From contig NC_091134.1 in the NCBI RefSeq assembly GCF_041381155.1, positions 16,494,008 to 16,558,007 on the forward strand: 64,000 nucleotides of DNA, given 5' to 3'. The translations under genes were made by a program, and so were the position numbers. Under the pieces are notes generated by a model, which searched no databases, was not told the DNA's origin, and was given only the letters and a program-made list of their open reading frames with translations. Below, one piece after another: positions 35,901-47,884 of the stretch. The stretch is from Argopecten irradians (taxonomy: Eukaryota > Mollusca > Bivalvia > Pectinida > Pectinidae). Numbering within the stretch: position 1 is the stretch's first letter; each line of letters begins with the position of its first letter.

Positions 35901-37800
35901 TAGAAAAAGCATTGGACAACAGAAAGAAAATTATGAAAAGCAAAGACGAAACAATCAGTACATTACAAACAACCGCGAAACAAAAAGAACAGACACAACG
36001 ACAGATTGCGAATTTAAAGTTCAAAATTTCGGATGAAGGACGAGGAATTAAAACAGAAACAAAACATAATCACCAAGCCTCCAAAAACAACTTAGTTACT
36101 ACAGCGCTCCAAATACCTACCAGACGAATACTTTTCCCGGACCACGAAACCAACCACAAAAATAATTCACGACGCAGCGACCCACACATTTCCTATGAAA
36201 ACCGAGCGAATAGACTCCATCAAAACAGAGGACAGTTTAATTAAGGTCGCGGGAACGCGTCTTTCCCGGACGGCGGAAGGAAGTTATCACAAAGAATTTT
36301 GTGATAAAAAATTTTAAAGTGCTTTGAACTTTGCGTTAATAGTTGCTAAATTTTAACATCAATTATCAGTTAATACTATTGTGTGTAATTTGACATTCCT
36401 AAGGTTATATTCTTGATCATATTTACGTTTGTGACATTTGAGATAAAATCCCATATGTGTGATAACTGTGTATATCCTCTGGCAATTTACTTTGAACCTT
36501 TTCTGAAAGATTTTACGAGTTCCATTCTATTACGTAACCGGATTAATGTCACGGCCATCCTAATTGCCTAAAGGACACTGACCACGGCTGATTAATCTGC
36601 CAATGAGCGATATCTGTCAATCATAATTCTGTAATTTTATTGTATGTACATTATTTAAGCATGAAATATTTTATTTGTAAAGCAGTTAGGTCTCCGACTT
36701 TGTACGGAACACAACGGCTATATTCTGGACACTCCAGAATAGCCATCCGTCAAGTCAAAGTTATCATCATTAAATTCTAAAGTTCTTAACGTTCTTGTAC
36801 TTCTTGACAAAATGCGGAAGTTTATCGTATGTTAGTGTTGGCGGACAGCGTCATCTTTTACATCGTGACAAAACGTGCGGAAGTTTCCGTCATATGCCTA
36901 AAAAAAAAGTCAACATTTTTTCACCAAAACTTCATTCTTCCCTTTCGTAACTTTCCATATCGTACATTGAAAAAATCAACTCGATTTAGTACTCCTAATG
37001 TTACACAAAAATTTCATTACAGTTCAAAAATAGAACACATAAAATATCAGTATTTTCAAATTACATATCAAAGAAGCTTAGTATAACAAAAATGTGAATG
37101 TAACAAATGTATTAAGGAACATACCTAACCAACATGAAAGCTGAACATATCAACATAGCATTACACAACACACCGCGAAACAAAAAGAAACTCAACGACA
37201 GATTGACAAAGTTCAATATTCAACATAGATCGAGGAAATTGAATGTACTCCAAAAACATCAACATAGAGTACACAAATCTACAAGTGAATACTTTTCCCG
37301 GAAAACAACCACAAAATAATCACGACAGCATTTGTAGACGACATTCCATAATTAAACATAGGACAGTTTAATGTCTTAAATTTTGGAATCGTTAGTAAAC
37401 AACATCAAAACAAACATAGTAAAGTACATGGACAACAATTCTTAATAATTTAAGTTGACATCCGTTATGTGTGATAACTGTGTCCAAATAGAACAATAAC
37501 AACGGAAAAATGTCACGAAAATGATATCGACCTTGAAAAATGAGGCGATCAAATATAAGGTCCAATCATAGTAGTACATTTACAGCATGAAATATACATA
37601 GTAGAAAAAATTTAACATTGAGGACTTTATACACGGCTATATTCTACACAAAATGGACGTAATAAACATAAAAGAACACAACACATCATCAATAGTAAAC
37701 AATCATTGATCATCAAACAATAGTAAAAACAAGACATATGTCAGAGTAATGGCGACAGCGAGAAATTTTTTGAATATTTCACACAAGGTCCACCACCACA
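32906..37800 (+). repeat. Three tandem degraded copies of a 1.6-1.8-kb unit
   Basis: Each copy starts with a palindrome ATCACAAGAATTTTGTGAT-like word (32,909; 34,681; 36,288) followed by AAAGTGCTTTGAACT, TAAGCATGAAATAT, AACGTGCGGAAG and, later, a region that looks coding: a Pro/Ser/Thr and basic segment (RRDSERLRKF) and a coiled-coil-like segment (ETISTLQTTAKQKEQTQRQ). Similarity falls from copy to copy, and copy 3 (36,288-37,800) is badly scrambled. The repeat looks like a broken mobile-element-type sequence; family and type are not determined. Its many length differences could also be uncorrected sequencing error. No intact gene is claimed. Confidence 0.6.
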
Positions 37801-38246
37801 GTCAGGACATCATAAAATTCATATCGTTTACAAAAATAGCACAAATGCCGAACAATGACAGGCTGTTTCCTTTAACGTGTGTGATAGGCTCGAAATCATA
37901 AGGTCAGCGAACATGTCGCGACAATCTCGAAATACAACCAACCTAAAACCATATAAACATCCAACAGATAAAAAACGGGTACTCTGAAAAGTAATACTCA
38001 AATCGTATGATACCCAAACACATAGTATACATGGACATATAACAGCATGGATAAAATATAAATGAAGACCCACTGAACAGTGCGCTTTATGAGTTATTTA
38101 CGTGCAGGCGCGTGTTTGTTCAAAGCACGCTTTCTCATTATAGAGGCGCGAAAGACTTGCATTGTCAGTTTTAAGATTTGATCTACTTTTAACACTTATT
38201 TTGAACCGGGAAAATTGTTTTAGTAAAAATATTCCTTTCGTTGTAG

Positions 38247-38475
38247 AGTCTAACAGAACAAGTTAGAAGAATAGCGGAATACCTAGAGGTAACCTTTACG
38301 GATTCACTGATTGCCGACATTGCGCATGCGTGTGAGTTTCAAAATATGAAAGCTGCAAAGTCGAAAAAGAAAGCCAATATGATGAAGCGAATTGATGAGG
38401 GTATACGTAAATCAGAACATATTTCACTTGATGACGTCAACGAAAACTTCCTCGAAAACAGTGTTATTCGGAAAG
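38247..38475 (+). CDS. Cytosolic sulfotransferase, penultimate exon (gene partial)
   Basis: Acceptor TTTCGTTGTAG|, donor GAAAG|GTAAAG. Encodes SLTEQVRRIAEYLEVTFTDS, then IADIAHACEFQNMKAAKSK, ending ENSVIRKG. This fits the C-terminal part of the SULT family: the helix leading to the '(C)xFxxMK' segment, then the start of the PAPS-binding RKGxxGDWK signature. SULTs transfer a sulfonate group from PAPS to hydroxyl or amine acceptors in the cytosol. No upstream SULT exons (P-loop-like TYPKSGTxW) were found in the window; the block at 32,906-37,800 lies where they would be expected. Either a 5'-truncated gene or exons lost in poorly resolved sequence. Confidence 0.85.
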
Positions 38476-38992
38476 GTAAAGGCTTTATCGTCTTGATAAA
38501 AACATCTATATCTATAAACTTAATTGTAATTGGCATTCAGCGCTTTTGATTCATGTAGGGCAAACACATAATAATGCCAGGGTCAAATTATATTTATAAT
38601 GGAATAGAAATGACCGACAGCAATGGTAATGGGATTTTCCTTCAAACTTTTTATTGTTTTTTTTTTTCAAATAAATAGTGTCATAAAACTTTATTAATAA
38701 AAGTGCGAATTGAAAAAAAATATATATATATATTTACACATTCTTGCATATGCTTAAAAATAATTTTGTTTTCTGTCTAATATGTTATGAATCGGCTGTA
38801 ACATATATATAAGAAGAATATATATATCACAACCAATCTGATTAAATTTACCTGCGCATGACTTCGTATACTTCGTTTATCAGTAATGCGCATGAAAGAA
38901 AGTTGAGAACAAACCGTAAATATATGATTTTAATCAGATTGTGCTGAGATGATGGAAACCTGGACAATTTAACGAGTGTGTTTCTGTTCCAG

Positions 38993-39126
38993 GTATTGTC
39001 GGTGACTGGAAAAGTTTATTTACTGCGGCCCAGATGGAACAATTCAATAGGGTATACCGGGACAGGGCTATAGAGAACCATCCATTGTCATTTACAGAAT
39101 ATGCAGATAGTACACCTGTAGAGTGA
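38993..39126 (+). CDS. Cytosolic sulfotransferase, last exon
   Basis: Acceptor TTTCTGTTCCAG|, phase 1 in, stop TGA at 39,124-39,126. Encodes GIVGDWKSLFTAAQMEQFNR and VYRDRAIENHPLSF, then a short acidic end. Joined to the previous exon it completes RKGIVGDWKSLFT, the conserved SULT region that contacts the 3'-phosphate of PAPS, followed by the usual FxxxY helix. The junction phase agrees exactly. Confidence 0.9.
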
Positions 39127-39670
39127 ACATGTTCATTTTTTTCTGGTGCGCGTATAGCCTTGTTGTTTTCTTGCTGGCTATTTCATCTATGTGCCATGTA
39201 TTTTTGTTTTCAAATCCAAAGATGTACATGCACATTTTATTGTCAAGCTTTCAATGATATGTTTGACTATTTTTATGAACATGATACATGAATATTGATA
39301 TAACATTTCCAAAATTCTAGTGAAACATTATTTATGAAAATTTTGAAAGGAACCTAACAGACACTGGTTATTAATACGACGGTTAACAAACACCGTAATG
39401 AAAATTGAAATTTTAATCAGAAATAATTTTGACTTTCAATCGTTCAAAAATGCTTTTTAAGTCACATCTGATGAACATCAATAAATATTCATAGTACCAT
39501 CAGAAAGCAGGAGAAAGACTTATGAAAGGCTAGCTGAGCAGAACATTTAATGATAAAAAAAAACATATTTTATATTTCAGCCTTAACATATTAATGTAAA
39601 CAATACTAACATATATCTCTGTAGAAATTACTCCGAGATACATGTACAAGCGTAAAAGTAGTTTAAAATG
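39127..39670. other. Sulfotransferase 3' flank
   Basis: AT-rich, no gene. An AATAAA lies near 39,480, possibly the poly(A) signal. Confidence 0.4.
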
Positions 39671-39674
39671 TTCT

Positions 39675-40245
39675 AGGAATCCGAGGGTTGAAAATGATAA
39701 GATAATGGAAATTTAGCAGACATTGAGGACTGAAAATAATAAGATAGCGGTAGTTAAGCAGACATTAAGGACTGACAATGATAAGATAGCGGTAGTTTAG
39801 CAGACATCGAGGACTGACAATGATAAGATAGCGGTAGTTTAGGAGAATTTGGGGATTGAAAATGATAAGAAGCAGAATCTGTGGGTTGAAAATGATAAGA
39901 TAGCGGTAGTTTAGCAGAATCTGGGGGTTGAAAATGATAAGATAAGGTGGTATAGCAGACATTTAGGACTGACAGTGATAAGATAAGTTGGTTTAACAGA
40001 CATTAAGGACTGACAGTGATAAGATAGCGGTAGTTTAGCCCACATTAAGGACTGAAAATGATAAGATAGCGGTAGTTTAAGAGAATTTGGGGATTGAAAA
40101 TGATAAGAAGTAGAATCTGTGGGTTGAAAATGATAGGATAAGGTGGTTTATCAGATTATGGAGGCTGAAAATGTTAAGATAGCGGTAGTTTAGCAGACAT
40201 TGAGGACTGACAGTGATAAGATAGTGGTAGTTTAGCAGATTGTAG
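39675..40245. repeat. 42-bp minisatellite, array A
   Basis: About 13 units of AAGGACTGACAATGATAAGA followed by TAGCGGTAGTTTAGCAGACATT. Variants contain GGGGATTGAAAATGATAAG. It ends at GCAGATTGTAGGGTAAGATAATG, where the duplicated segment begins. Confidence 0.85.
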
Positions 40246-43171
40246 GGTAAGATAATGAGACGCTGGGCCCGTAAATTGTAGGTAGACCTAGTTAGAAAAT
40301 ACAATTTGTGCATCACAGTGATCGACTTATAAAAGAATTGATCGGTTGCACTGTGTTATTAATAGCCTATTACTTGATTACTATATGATGATCTTAAATC
40401 ATTTGATATATATGTGTTGCGGTCAATTCTTAAGCATTGGTTGTCGTATTTTTTGACATGCATTAGTATTTCACTTACATTGGATAATCAAACATGTACT
40501 ATGTTGCGCGTAAATATGCTAGAAAACCCAATGTGTGTTAGTCACGAATCCACGTCAAAATATTACAACCATTGCATTACATCATTTGATGGAACAGTCG
40601 ATGATTTGCCTTTGAATTTCAGTAAGTTTCGGTCACTTCCAAACAAAAACAGTAAATAGATAAGTTCCATCGACAAACAGGATTTGCAAAGATATATTTT
40701 AATTCCAATGCAGTTGTATATTGACCAATTTTAAAGAATATATTTTCACACAAGTGCGAACCCAGTATTTTCTTGTCCTCTCAAACTCTGATGCACATAT
40801 TACTACGCCAGATCTTAACTTCCAATGTAAACACCTAAAGTCATTAATATATTGAGATTAATAGAAACATATTGCCACTGTGCAAAGACGACCTAAATAT
40901 GAATGGATGCAGTGTATATCTTATCATGTGACATACGTTTATAAATTTACTAATTATGGGATTATTAAAATAAATACAGTAACACATAACTAACACTAGA
41001 TGCGGTCATTTAAAAAAGATTTTATTCTAATAAAATAATTTAACAAAATTCTGCTAGTTCCTTTTTTATATAATACACCATTAAAACACAAATAATTTAG
41101 GTTTTTGTTTATTTATAACGGTTTTATTAAAAAAAACAGTGCTAGTATCACTTCAGCCTCTGCCAAATGTATAGTTCATATCACGTAACTGATCAGCTAG
41201 GTGGCACGAATCTTGATTTAAAACATCGCTCCACTACATGATTGGTCTACAAGATATCCAGACTTTTTGGTTCTTAGTAGTAGACAGAAGTTTAACATTT
41301 AGATCTATCAGAGTTATTCCCCTTTGTTTCACTCCGTAATGACTCAGATAACTCAGAATGACGTATACGTACTCTGTAAGTATAATGAATGAATATACAA
41401 AACATATATAACATCACCTACCACAAAAGCTTACTAACAAATATATCTGTTATAGGAAAAATATACCAAAAAAGTACGAATTATTATTCCATCACTTGAA
41501 AATAATTTTTCTTTAATTATGTTTAAAATCCAGTATAATTCTGTAAATCCAACTTTTAAGAACTCTTTTTTTTCTTGAAATCATTGCGCTGTTGTTTTAA
41601 TCAATTAGAGACAGTGTTATAAATAACGACGTCATTGTTTACGTTATGAGATGATAACATAATTTATTAACCAATGAAAATGCTGTTTACAAGCAAGATT
41701 GAATTATATTACGGATCTCATATATTGTTTTCTTCGTTGAGGAATTACACCCACAAATGTTTATTACTTTTTTAAATTAACACGTGGAAGACTCATTAAA
41801 AATTCAAAGTTGTTATCCTGTAAGAGCTTTTATTATTTTATCAAAGTTACATAGTCCGCCACTTTACCAAGCGTTTCATATTGATTTCTGTCCGTATGTA
41901 CACTGTTCTTTATTCTATGAAGTAGTTTTGGAATTTAAAACAATGGTTATCATATTTTTTAAATAAAAAAAACTTTGGAAGAATATGCTAGATTAAATTA
42001 TGATACATATATTTAAAGTTATGGATGTTGATAAAACGGGTATTTAGAAAAATGTGTTCATGTCTTATGAAAATGTTGTACCTTTACCGGTTTAGACACA
42101 AATAAGGATGTCTTTTGAAAATATTTTGACTTAACCGAATTAGGTAAACATGAATTTCTCTTATAAAAATGTCTCAAGAAAAAAATTCAACTTCATCGTT
42201 TTAGATTCATTTCTCTCACATGGATGACTTACAAAGAAACTGTGTCTTCACCTGATTAGGCATACTTTTATGAAGATATTTTGACTTCACCAGTTTAGGC
42301 ATATTTCGTTTATGATGATGTCCATATTAAAATGCATTTGAACCAAAACCAGGTTTCCTTACAAAACGGTTTCGGGAACGCATTTTGTTGTTTTTCGAAA
42401 CTTTCTTTTCATGACTTTTCCTAAGATAGTTCCAGACCTTTTTGAAGGCATCTTCTGACTTGAAATCGTGATAAGCGATCTGATCAGGGTCCTTGAAAAC
42501 GTCATGATGGAGTAAGTTTAATTTCTTTTCGTCACTTACTTTTATTCCCCACTTATATGCCACTATACCAAGGTAACAGTCATCGATACCCATATATTTT
42601 ACATACGGAAAAGAAAAAACGAAACGTTTGGCTACGTTAGGAGCAACCATGAAGATCCCACCGGACAGATAGGGAGGCCAGTACATAAATGGATATTCCT
42701 CTTCCGAAATAAACCATTTTTTTGTGATTTGCCTGACAACTTTTGCGTTCACATTGAGATGTCCTACCATATCTGGTGTTTTATTCTCCCGATGCATAAT
42801 TATATAATTAAACAGATTAGGCAGGATAAGATAAAGGTCATCATCAATAAAAACAAAGTGCGTAGCATGGCTACAGTGCTCAACAGCCCAATTAAACGTC
42901 ATGATTGTTTTATATGTATTATTCATGTAGGCATCGATGAAAGACTCTTGAACAATATCTCCGTAAATCTTTGCTTCTGTATCAACTGCACCTTGGGTGC
43001 TCGCATTGTAGCCAAGCATGAAAACTATTCTCACATTCTTATACTCTGTCGTATTTCCCCAAGTGATGCGAATTGATTTCCGTAAATGGGCGTTGCTTAC
43101 TGCAGATTTCACCAAAATAACCAATGAAATATTATTCATTGTCTCACATTTACAATGACTTGTATGTAGAT
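40246..43171 (-). repeat. Segmental duplication, copy 1
   Basis: Matches 45,216-48,731 nearly base for base (for example GCATTGGTTGTCGTATTTTT, the GT31 gene body). Differences seen: a 24-bp gap near 40,695 relative to copy 2, a small rearrangement near 40,830, a few substitutions, and absence of the 571-bp MITE of copy 2. It stops abruptly inside the GT31 coding region at 43,171, where array B begins. Real recent tandem duplication or unmerged haplotypes are both possible. Confidence 0.85.
42060..42310. repeat. Degenerate tandem repeat in the GT31 3' flank, copy 1
   Basis: Loose units of about 60 bp containing GAAAATATTTTGACTT and variants of ACCGGTTTAGACAC or ACCAGTTTAGGCAT, just past the stop codon. 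Probably in the 3' UTR. The same region is present at about 47,620-47,870. Confidence 0.5.
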
Positions 43172-43184
43172 AAAGGACTGACAA
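42327..43184 (-). pseudogene. 5'-truncated copy of the GT31 glycosyltransferase gene
   Basis: From YLHTSHCKCETMNN to the stop it is identical in protein to the full gene at 47,885-49,255, including the catalytic-domain motifs RKSIRITWG, FIDDDLY, YWPPYLSGGIF and GIDDCYLGI. The N-terminal 180 residues or so (membrane anchor and stem) are absent. The first few codons of the open frame (MSVL) come from the 42-bp repeat, not from the gene. Without the signal anchor the product could not reach the Golgi in the usual way, so it is treated as a non-functional copy, though the domain itself is intact. Confidence 0.8.
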
Positions 43185-45215
43185 TGATAAGATAGCGGTA
43201 GTTTAGCAGACATTAAGGACTGACAATGATAAGATAGCGGTAGTTTAGCAGACATTAAGGACTGACAATGATAAGATAGCGGTAGTTTAGCAGACATTAA
43301 GGACTGACAATGATAAGATAGCGGTAGTTTAGCAGACATCGAGGACTGACAATGATAAGATAGCGGTAGTTTAGCAGACATTGTGGACTGACAATGATAA
43401 GATAGCGGTAGTTTAGCAGACATTCGAGGACTGACAATGATAAGATAGCGGTAGTTTAGCAGACATTGAGGACTGACAATGATAAGATAGCGGTAGTTTA
43501 GCAGACATCGAGGACTGACAATGATAAGATAGCGGTAGTTAAGCAGACATTGAGGACTGACAATGATAAGATAGCGGTAGATTAGCAGAATCTGGGGGTT
43601 GAAAATGATTAGATAAGGTGGTTTATCAGAATCTGGGGGTTGAAAATGATAAGATAGCGGTAGTTTAGCAGACATCGAGGACTGAAAATGATCAGATAAC
43701 GGTAGTTTAGCAGACATTAAGGACTGACAATGATAAGATAGCGGTAGTTTAGCAGACATCGAGGACTGAAAATGATAAGATAGCGGTAGTTTAGCAGACA
43801 TTAAGGACTGACAATGATAAGATAGCGGTAGTTTAGCAGACATTAAGGACTGACAATGATAAGATAGCGGTAGTTTAGCAGACATCGAGGACTGAAAATG
43901 ATAAGATAGCGGTAGTTTAGCAGACATTGAGGACTGACAGTGATAAGATAGCGGTAGTTTAGCCCACATTAAGGACTGACAATGATAAGATAGCGGTAGT
44001 TTAGTAGACATCGAGAACTGAAAATGATAAGATAGCGGCAGTTTAGCAGACATTAAGGACTTACAGTGATAAGATAGCGGTAGTTTAGCCCACATCGAGG
44101 ACTGACAGTGATAAGATAGCGGTAGTTTAGGAGAATTTAGGGATTGAAAATGATAAGAAGCAGAATCTGTGGGTTGACAATGATAAGATAGCGGTAGTTT
44201 AGCAGAATCTGGGGGTTGAAAATTATAAGATAGCGGTCGTTTAGCAGACATTAAGGACTGACAATGATAAGATAGCGGTAGTTTAGCAGACATCGAGAAC
44301 TGAAAATGATAAGATAGTGGCAGTTTAGGAGAATTTGGGGATTGAAAATGATAAGAAGCAGAATCTGTGGGTGGAAAATGATAAGATAGCGGTAGTTTAG
44401 GAGAATTTGGGGATTGAAAATGATAAAAAGCAGAATCTGTATCTTGAAAATGATAAGATAGCGGTAGTTTAGCAGACATTAAGGACTGACAGTGATAAGA
44501 TAGCGGTAGTTTAGCAGACATTAAGGACTGACAATGATAAGATAGCGGTAGTTTAGCAGACATCGAGAACTGAAAATGATAAGATAGCGGCAGTTTAGGA
44601 GTATTTGGGGATTGAAAATGATAAGAAGCAGAATCAGGGAGTTGAAAATGATAAGATAGCGGTAGTTTAGCAGACATTAAGGACTGCCAATGATAAGATA
44701 GCGGTAGTTTAACAGACATTAAGGACTGCCAATGATAAGATAGCGGTAGTTTAGCAGACATTAAGGACTGACAATGATAAGATAGCGGTAGTTTTAACAG
44801 ACATTAAGGACTGACAATGATAAGATGGCGATAGTTAAGCAGACATTGAGGACAGACAATGATAAGATAGCGGTAGTTTAGCAGACATTAAGGACTGACA
44901 ATGATAAGATAGCGGTAGTTTAGCAGACATTAAGGACTGACAATGATAAGATAGCGGTAGTTTAGCAGACATCGAGGACTGAAAATGATAAAATAGCGGC
45001 AGTTTAGGAGAATTTGGGGATTGAAAATAATAAGAAGCAGAATCTGTGGGTTGATAATGATAAGATAGCGGTAGTTTAGCAGAATCTGGGGGTTGAAAAT
45101 GATAGGATAAGGTGGTTTATCAGATTATGGAGGCTGAAAATGTTAAGATAGCGGTAGTTTAGCAGACATTGAGGACTGGCAGTGATAAGATATTGGTAGT
45201 TTAGCAGATTGTAGG
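43172..45215. repeat. 42-bp minisatellite, array B
   Basis: About 48 units of the same 42-bp repeat as array A. The unit is 14 codons long with no stop on the minus strand, which creates a 541-codon open frame (43,136-44,761) reading SAKLPLSYHCQSLM over and over. Blocks with GAATTTGGGGATTGAAAATG and GCAGAATCTGTGGG recur, showing higher-order structure. It joins the truncated GT31 copy on its left to duplicated copy 2 on its right. Confidence 0.9.
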
Positions 45216-46362
45216 GTAAGATAATGAGACGCTGGGCCCGTAAATTGTAGGTAGACCTAGTTAGAAAATACAATTTGTGCATCACAGTGATCGAATTATA
45301 AAAGAATTGATCGATTGCACTGTGTTATTAATAGCCTATTACTTGATTACTATATGATGATCTTAAATCATTTGATATATATGTGTTGCGGTCAATTCTT
45401 AAGCATTGGTTGTCGTATTTTTGACATGCATTAGTATTTCACTTACATTGGATAATCAAACATGTACTATGTTGCGCGTAAATATGCTAGAAAACCCAAT
45501 GTGTGTTAGTCACGAATCCACGTCAAAATATTACAACCATTGCATTACATCATTTGATGGAACAGTCGATGATTTGCCTTTGAATTTCAGTAAGTTTCGG
45601 TCACTTCCAAACAAAAACAGTAAATAGATAAGTTCCATCGACAAACGGGATTTGCAAAGATATATACAAAACTTCAAACTTTCATTATATTTTAATTCCA
45701 ATGCAGTTGTATATTGACCAATTTTAAAGAATGTATTTTCACACAAGTGCGAACCCAGTATTTTCTTGTCCTCTCAAACTCTGATGCACATATTACTACG
45801 CCAGATCTTAACTTCCAATGTAAACATAAATACTTTGAGATTAATAGAAACATATTGCCACTGTGCAAAGACGACCTAAATATGAATGGATGCAGTGTAA
45901 ATCTTATCATGTGACATACGTTTATAAATTTACTAATTATGGGATTATTAAAATAAATACAGTAACATATAACTAACACTAGATGCGGTCATTTAAAAAA
46001 GATTTTATTCTAATAAAATAATTTAACAAAATTCTGCTAGTTCCTTTTTTATATAATACACCATTAAAACACAAATAATTTAGGTTTTTGTTTATTTATA
46101 ACGGTTTTATTAAAAAAAACAGTGCTAGTATCACTTCAGCCTCTGCCAAATGTATAGTTCATATCACGTAACTGATCAGCTAGGTGGCACGAATCTTGAT
46201 TTAAAACATCGCTCCACTACATGATTGGTCTACAAGATATCCAGACTTTTTGGTTCTTAGTAGTAGACAGAAGTTTAACATTTAGATCTATCAGAGTTAT
46301 TCCCCTTTGTTTCACTCCGTAATGACTCAGATAACTCAGAATATGACCGTACTGGTAGTTAA

Positions 46363-46933
46363 AGGGACAATTCACTCAGGCTAATTCTTTACATAACCAA
46401 GAAGCAAAATATGGCATAAATGTATTGTTCTACATTTCTTATGAAACATATAACATAAAATATTGACAAATTCCACGTCATTGTTTAGTATTTTAATTAA
46501 TATCGTTGAAATATCAAATCGTTGATCAATACGATTAAGCAGGTACAATACGGACGCTGTACCCATACCCGAGCCAAAGTCACGCACGTTAAACAAATAA
46601 GCTACATAACCACTGAGAAGGTGATAAAATGATTTTTAGGCAAGACAATTCACCTAATAAGGTAAACACACTACTATCAGAGCGATTTGAGCAGTTCTAG
46701 ACAAAAGTTGCATTACTCTAAGAGCAAGGGATAGGGTTCGGCATACAAGAAGTTCGACCACAATGTGTAATGGCGGAAATCGAGCTAGTTTGAACATCTA
46801 CACACATGTCACAACCATGGGCTTTTCAGGCATATCACAGTAAAACCGACTGATCTAATTTCCATTAGAACTTGTTTTTTCCGATATATGTACAAATTTT
46901 AATGTTCTCTTAGACAGAGACTGAATTGTCCCT
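46363..46933. mobile_element. MITE with TTAA flanks (AGGGACAATTCA ends)
   Basis: Ends AGGGACAATTCACTC and GACTGAATTGTCCCT form TIRs of 12 bp, extended to 16 by the TTAA on each side (46,359-46,362 and 46,934-46,937). 571 bp, no transposase. It is missing from the duplicated copy 1 at about 41,375, where flanking sequence reads CTGTAAGTATAATG. TTAA duplication is typical of the piggyBac superfamily; the link is inferred from the target site only. Confidence 0.75.
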
Positions 46934-47619
46934 TTAAGTATAATGAATGAATATACAAAACATATATAACATCACCTACCACAAAAGCTTACTAACAAAT
47001 ATATCTGTTATAGGAAAAATATACTAAAAAAGTACGAATTATTATTCCATCACTTGAAAATTATTTGTCTTTAGTTATGTTTAAAATCCAGTATAATTCT
47101 GTAAATCCAACTTTTAAGAACTCTTTTTTTTCTTGAAATCATTGCGCTGTTGTTTTAATCAATTAGAGACAGTGTTATAAATAACGACGTCATTGTTTAC
47201 GTTATGAGATGATAACATAATTTATTAACCAATGAAAATGCTGTTTACAAGCAAGATTGAATTATGTTACGGATATCATATATTGTTTTCTTCGTTGATG
47301 AATTACACCCACAAATGTCTATTACTTTTTTAAATTAACACGTGGAAGACTCATTAAAAATTCAAAGTTGTTATCCTGTAAGAGCTTTTATTATTTTATC
47401 AAAGTTACAGTATCCGCCACTTTACCAAGCGTTTCATATTGATTTCTGTCCGTATATACACTGTTCTTTATTCTATGAAGTAGTTTTGGAATTTAAAACA
47501 ATGGTTATCATATTTTTTAAATAAAAAAAACTTTGGAAGAATATGCTAGATTAAATTATGATACATATATTTAAAGTTATGGATGTTGATAAAACGGGTA
47601 TTTAGAAAAATGCGTTCAT

Positions 47620-47870
47620 GTCTTATGAAAATGTTGTACCTTTACCGGTTTAGACACAAATAAGGATGTCTTTTGAAAATATTTTGACTTAACCGAATTA
47701 GGTAAACATGAATTTCTCTTATAAAAATGTCTCAAGAAAAAAATTCAACTTCATCGTTTTAGATTCATTTCTCTCACATGGATGACTTACAAAGAAACTG
47801 TGTCTTCACCTGATTAGGCATACTTTTATGAAAATATTTTGACTTCACCAGTTTAGGCATATTTCGTTTA
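47620..47870. repeat. Degenerate tandem repeat in the GT31 3' flank, copy 2
   Basis: Same as 42,060-42,310: loose units of about 60 bp with GAAAATATTTTGACTT, beginning just after the stop codon of the full gene. Confidence 0.5.
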
Positions 47871-47884
47871 TGATGATGTCCATA

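Noticed and set aside
33428-36244. Open frames of 60-136 codons in the triplicated block
   Set aside because: They belong to a broken repeated unit of uncertain nature; frames are inconsistent among copies, so no gene is called.
42729-43076. 115-codon plus-strand frame (also at 48,287-48,634)
   Set aside because: Antisense shadow of the GT31 catalytic domain; duplicated only because the gene is.
43136-44761. 541-codon open frame on the minus strand
   Set aside because: It is the 42-bp minisatellite read in register (14-residue unit). Frame openness follows from a stop-free unit whose length is divisible by three; no start context or unique domain.
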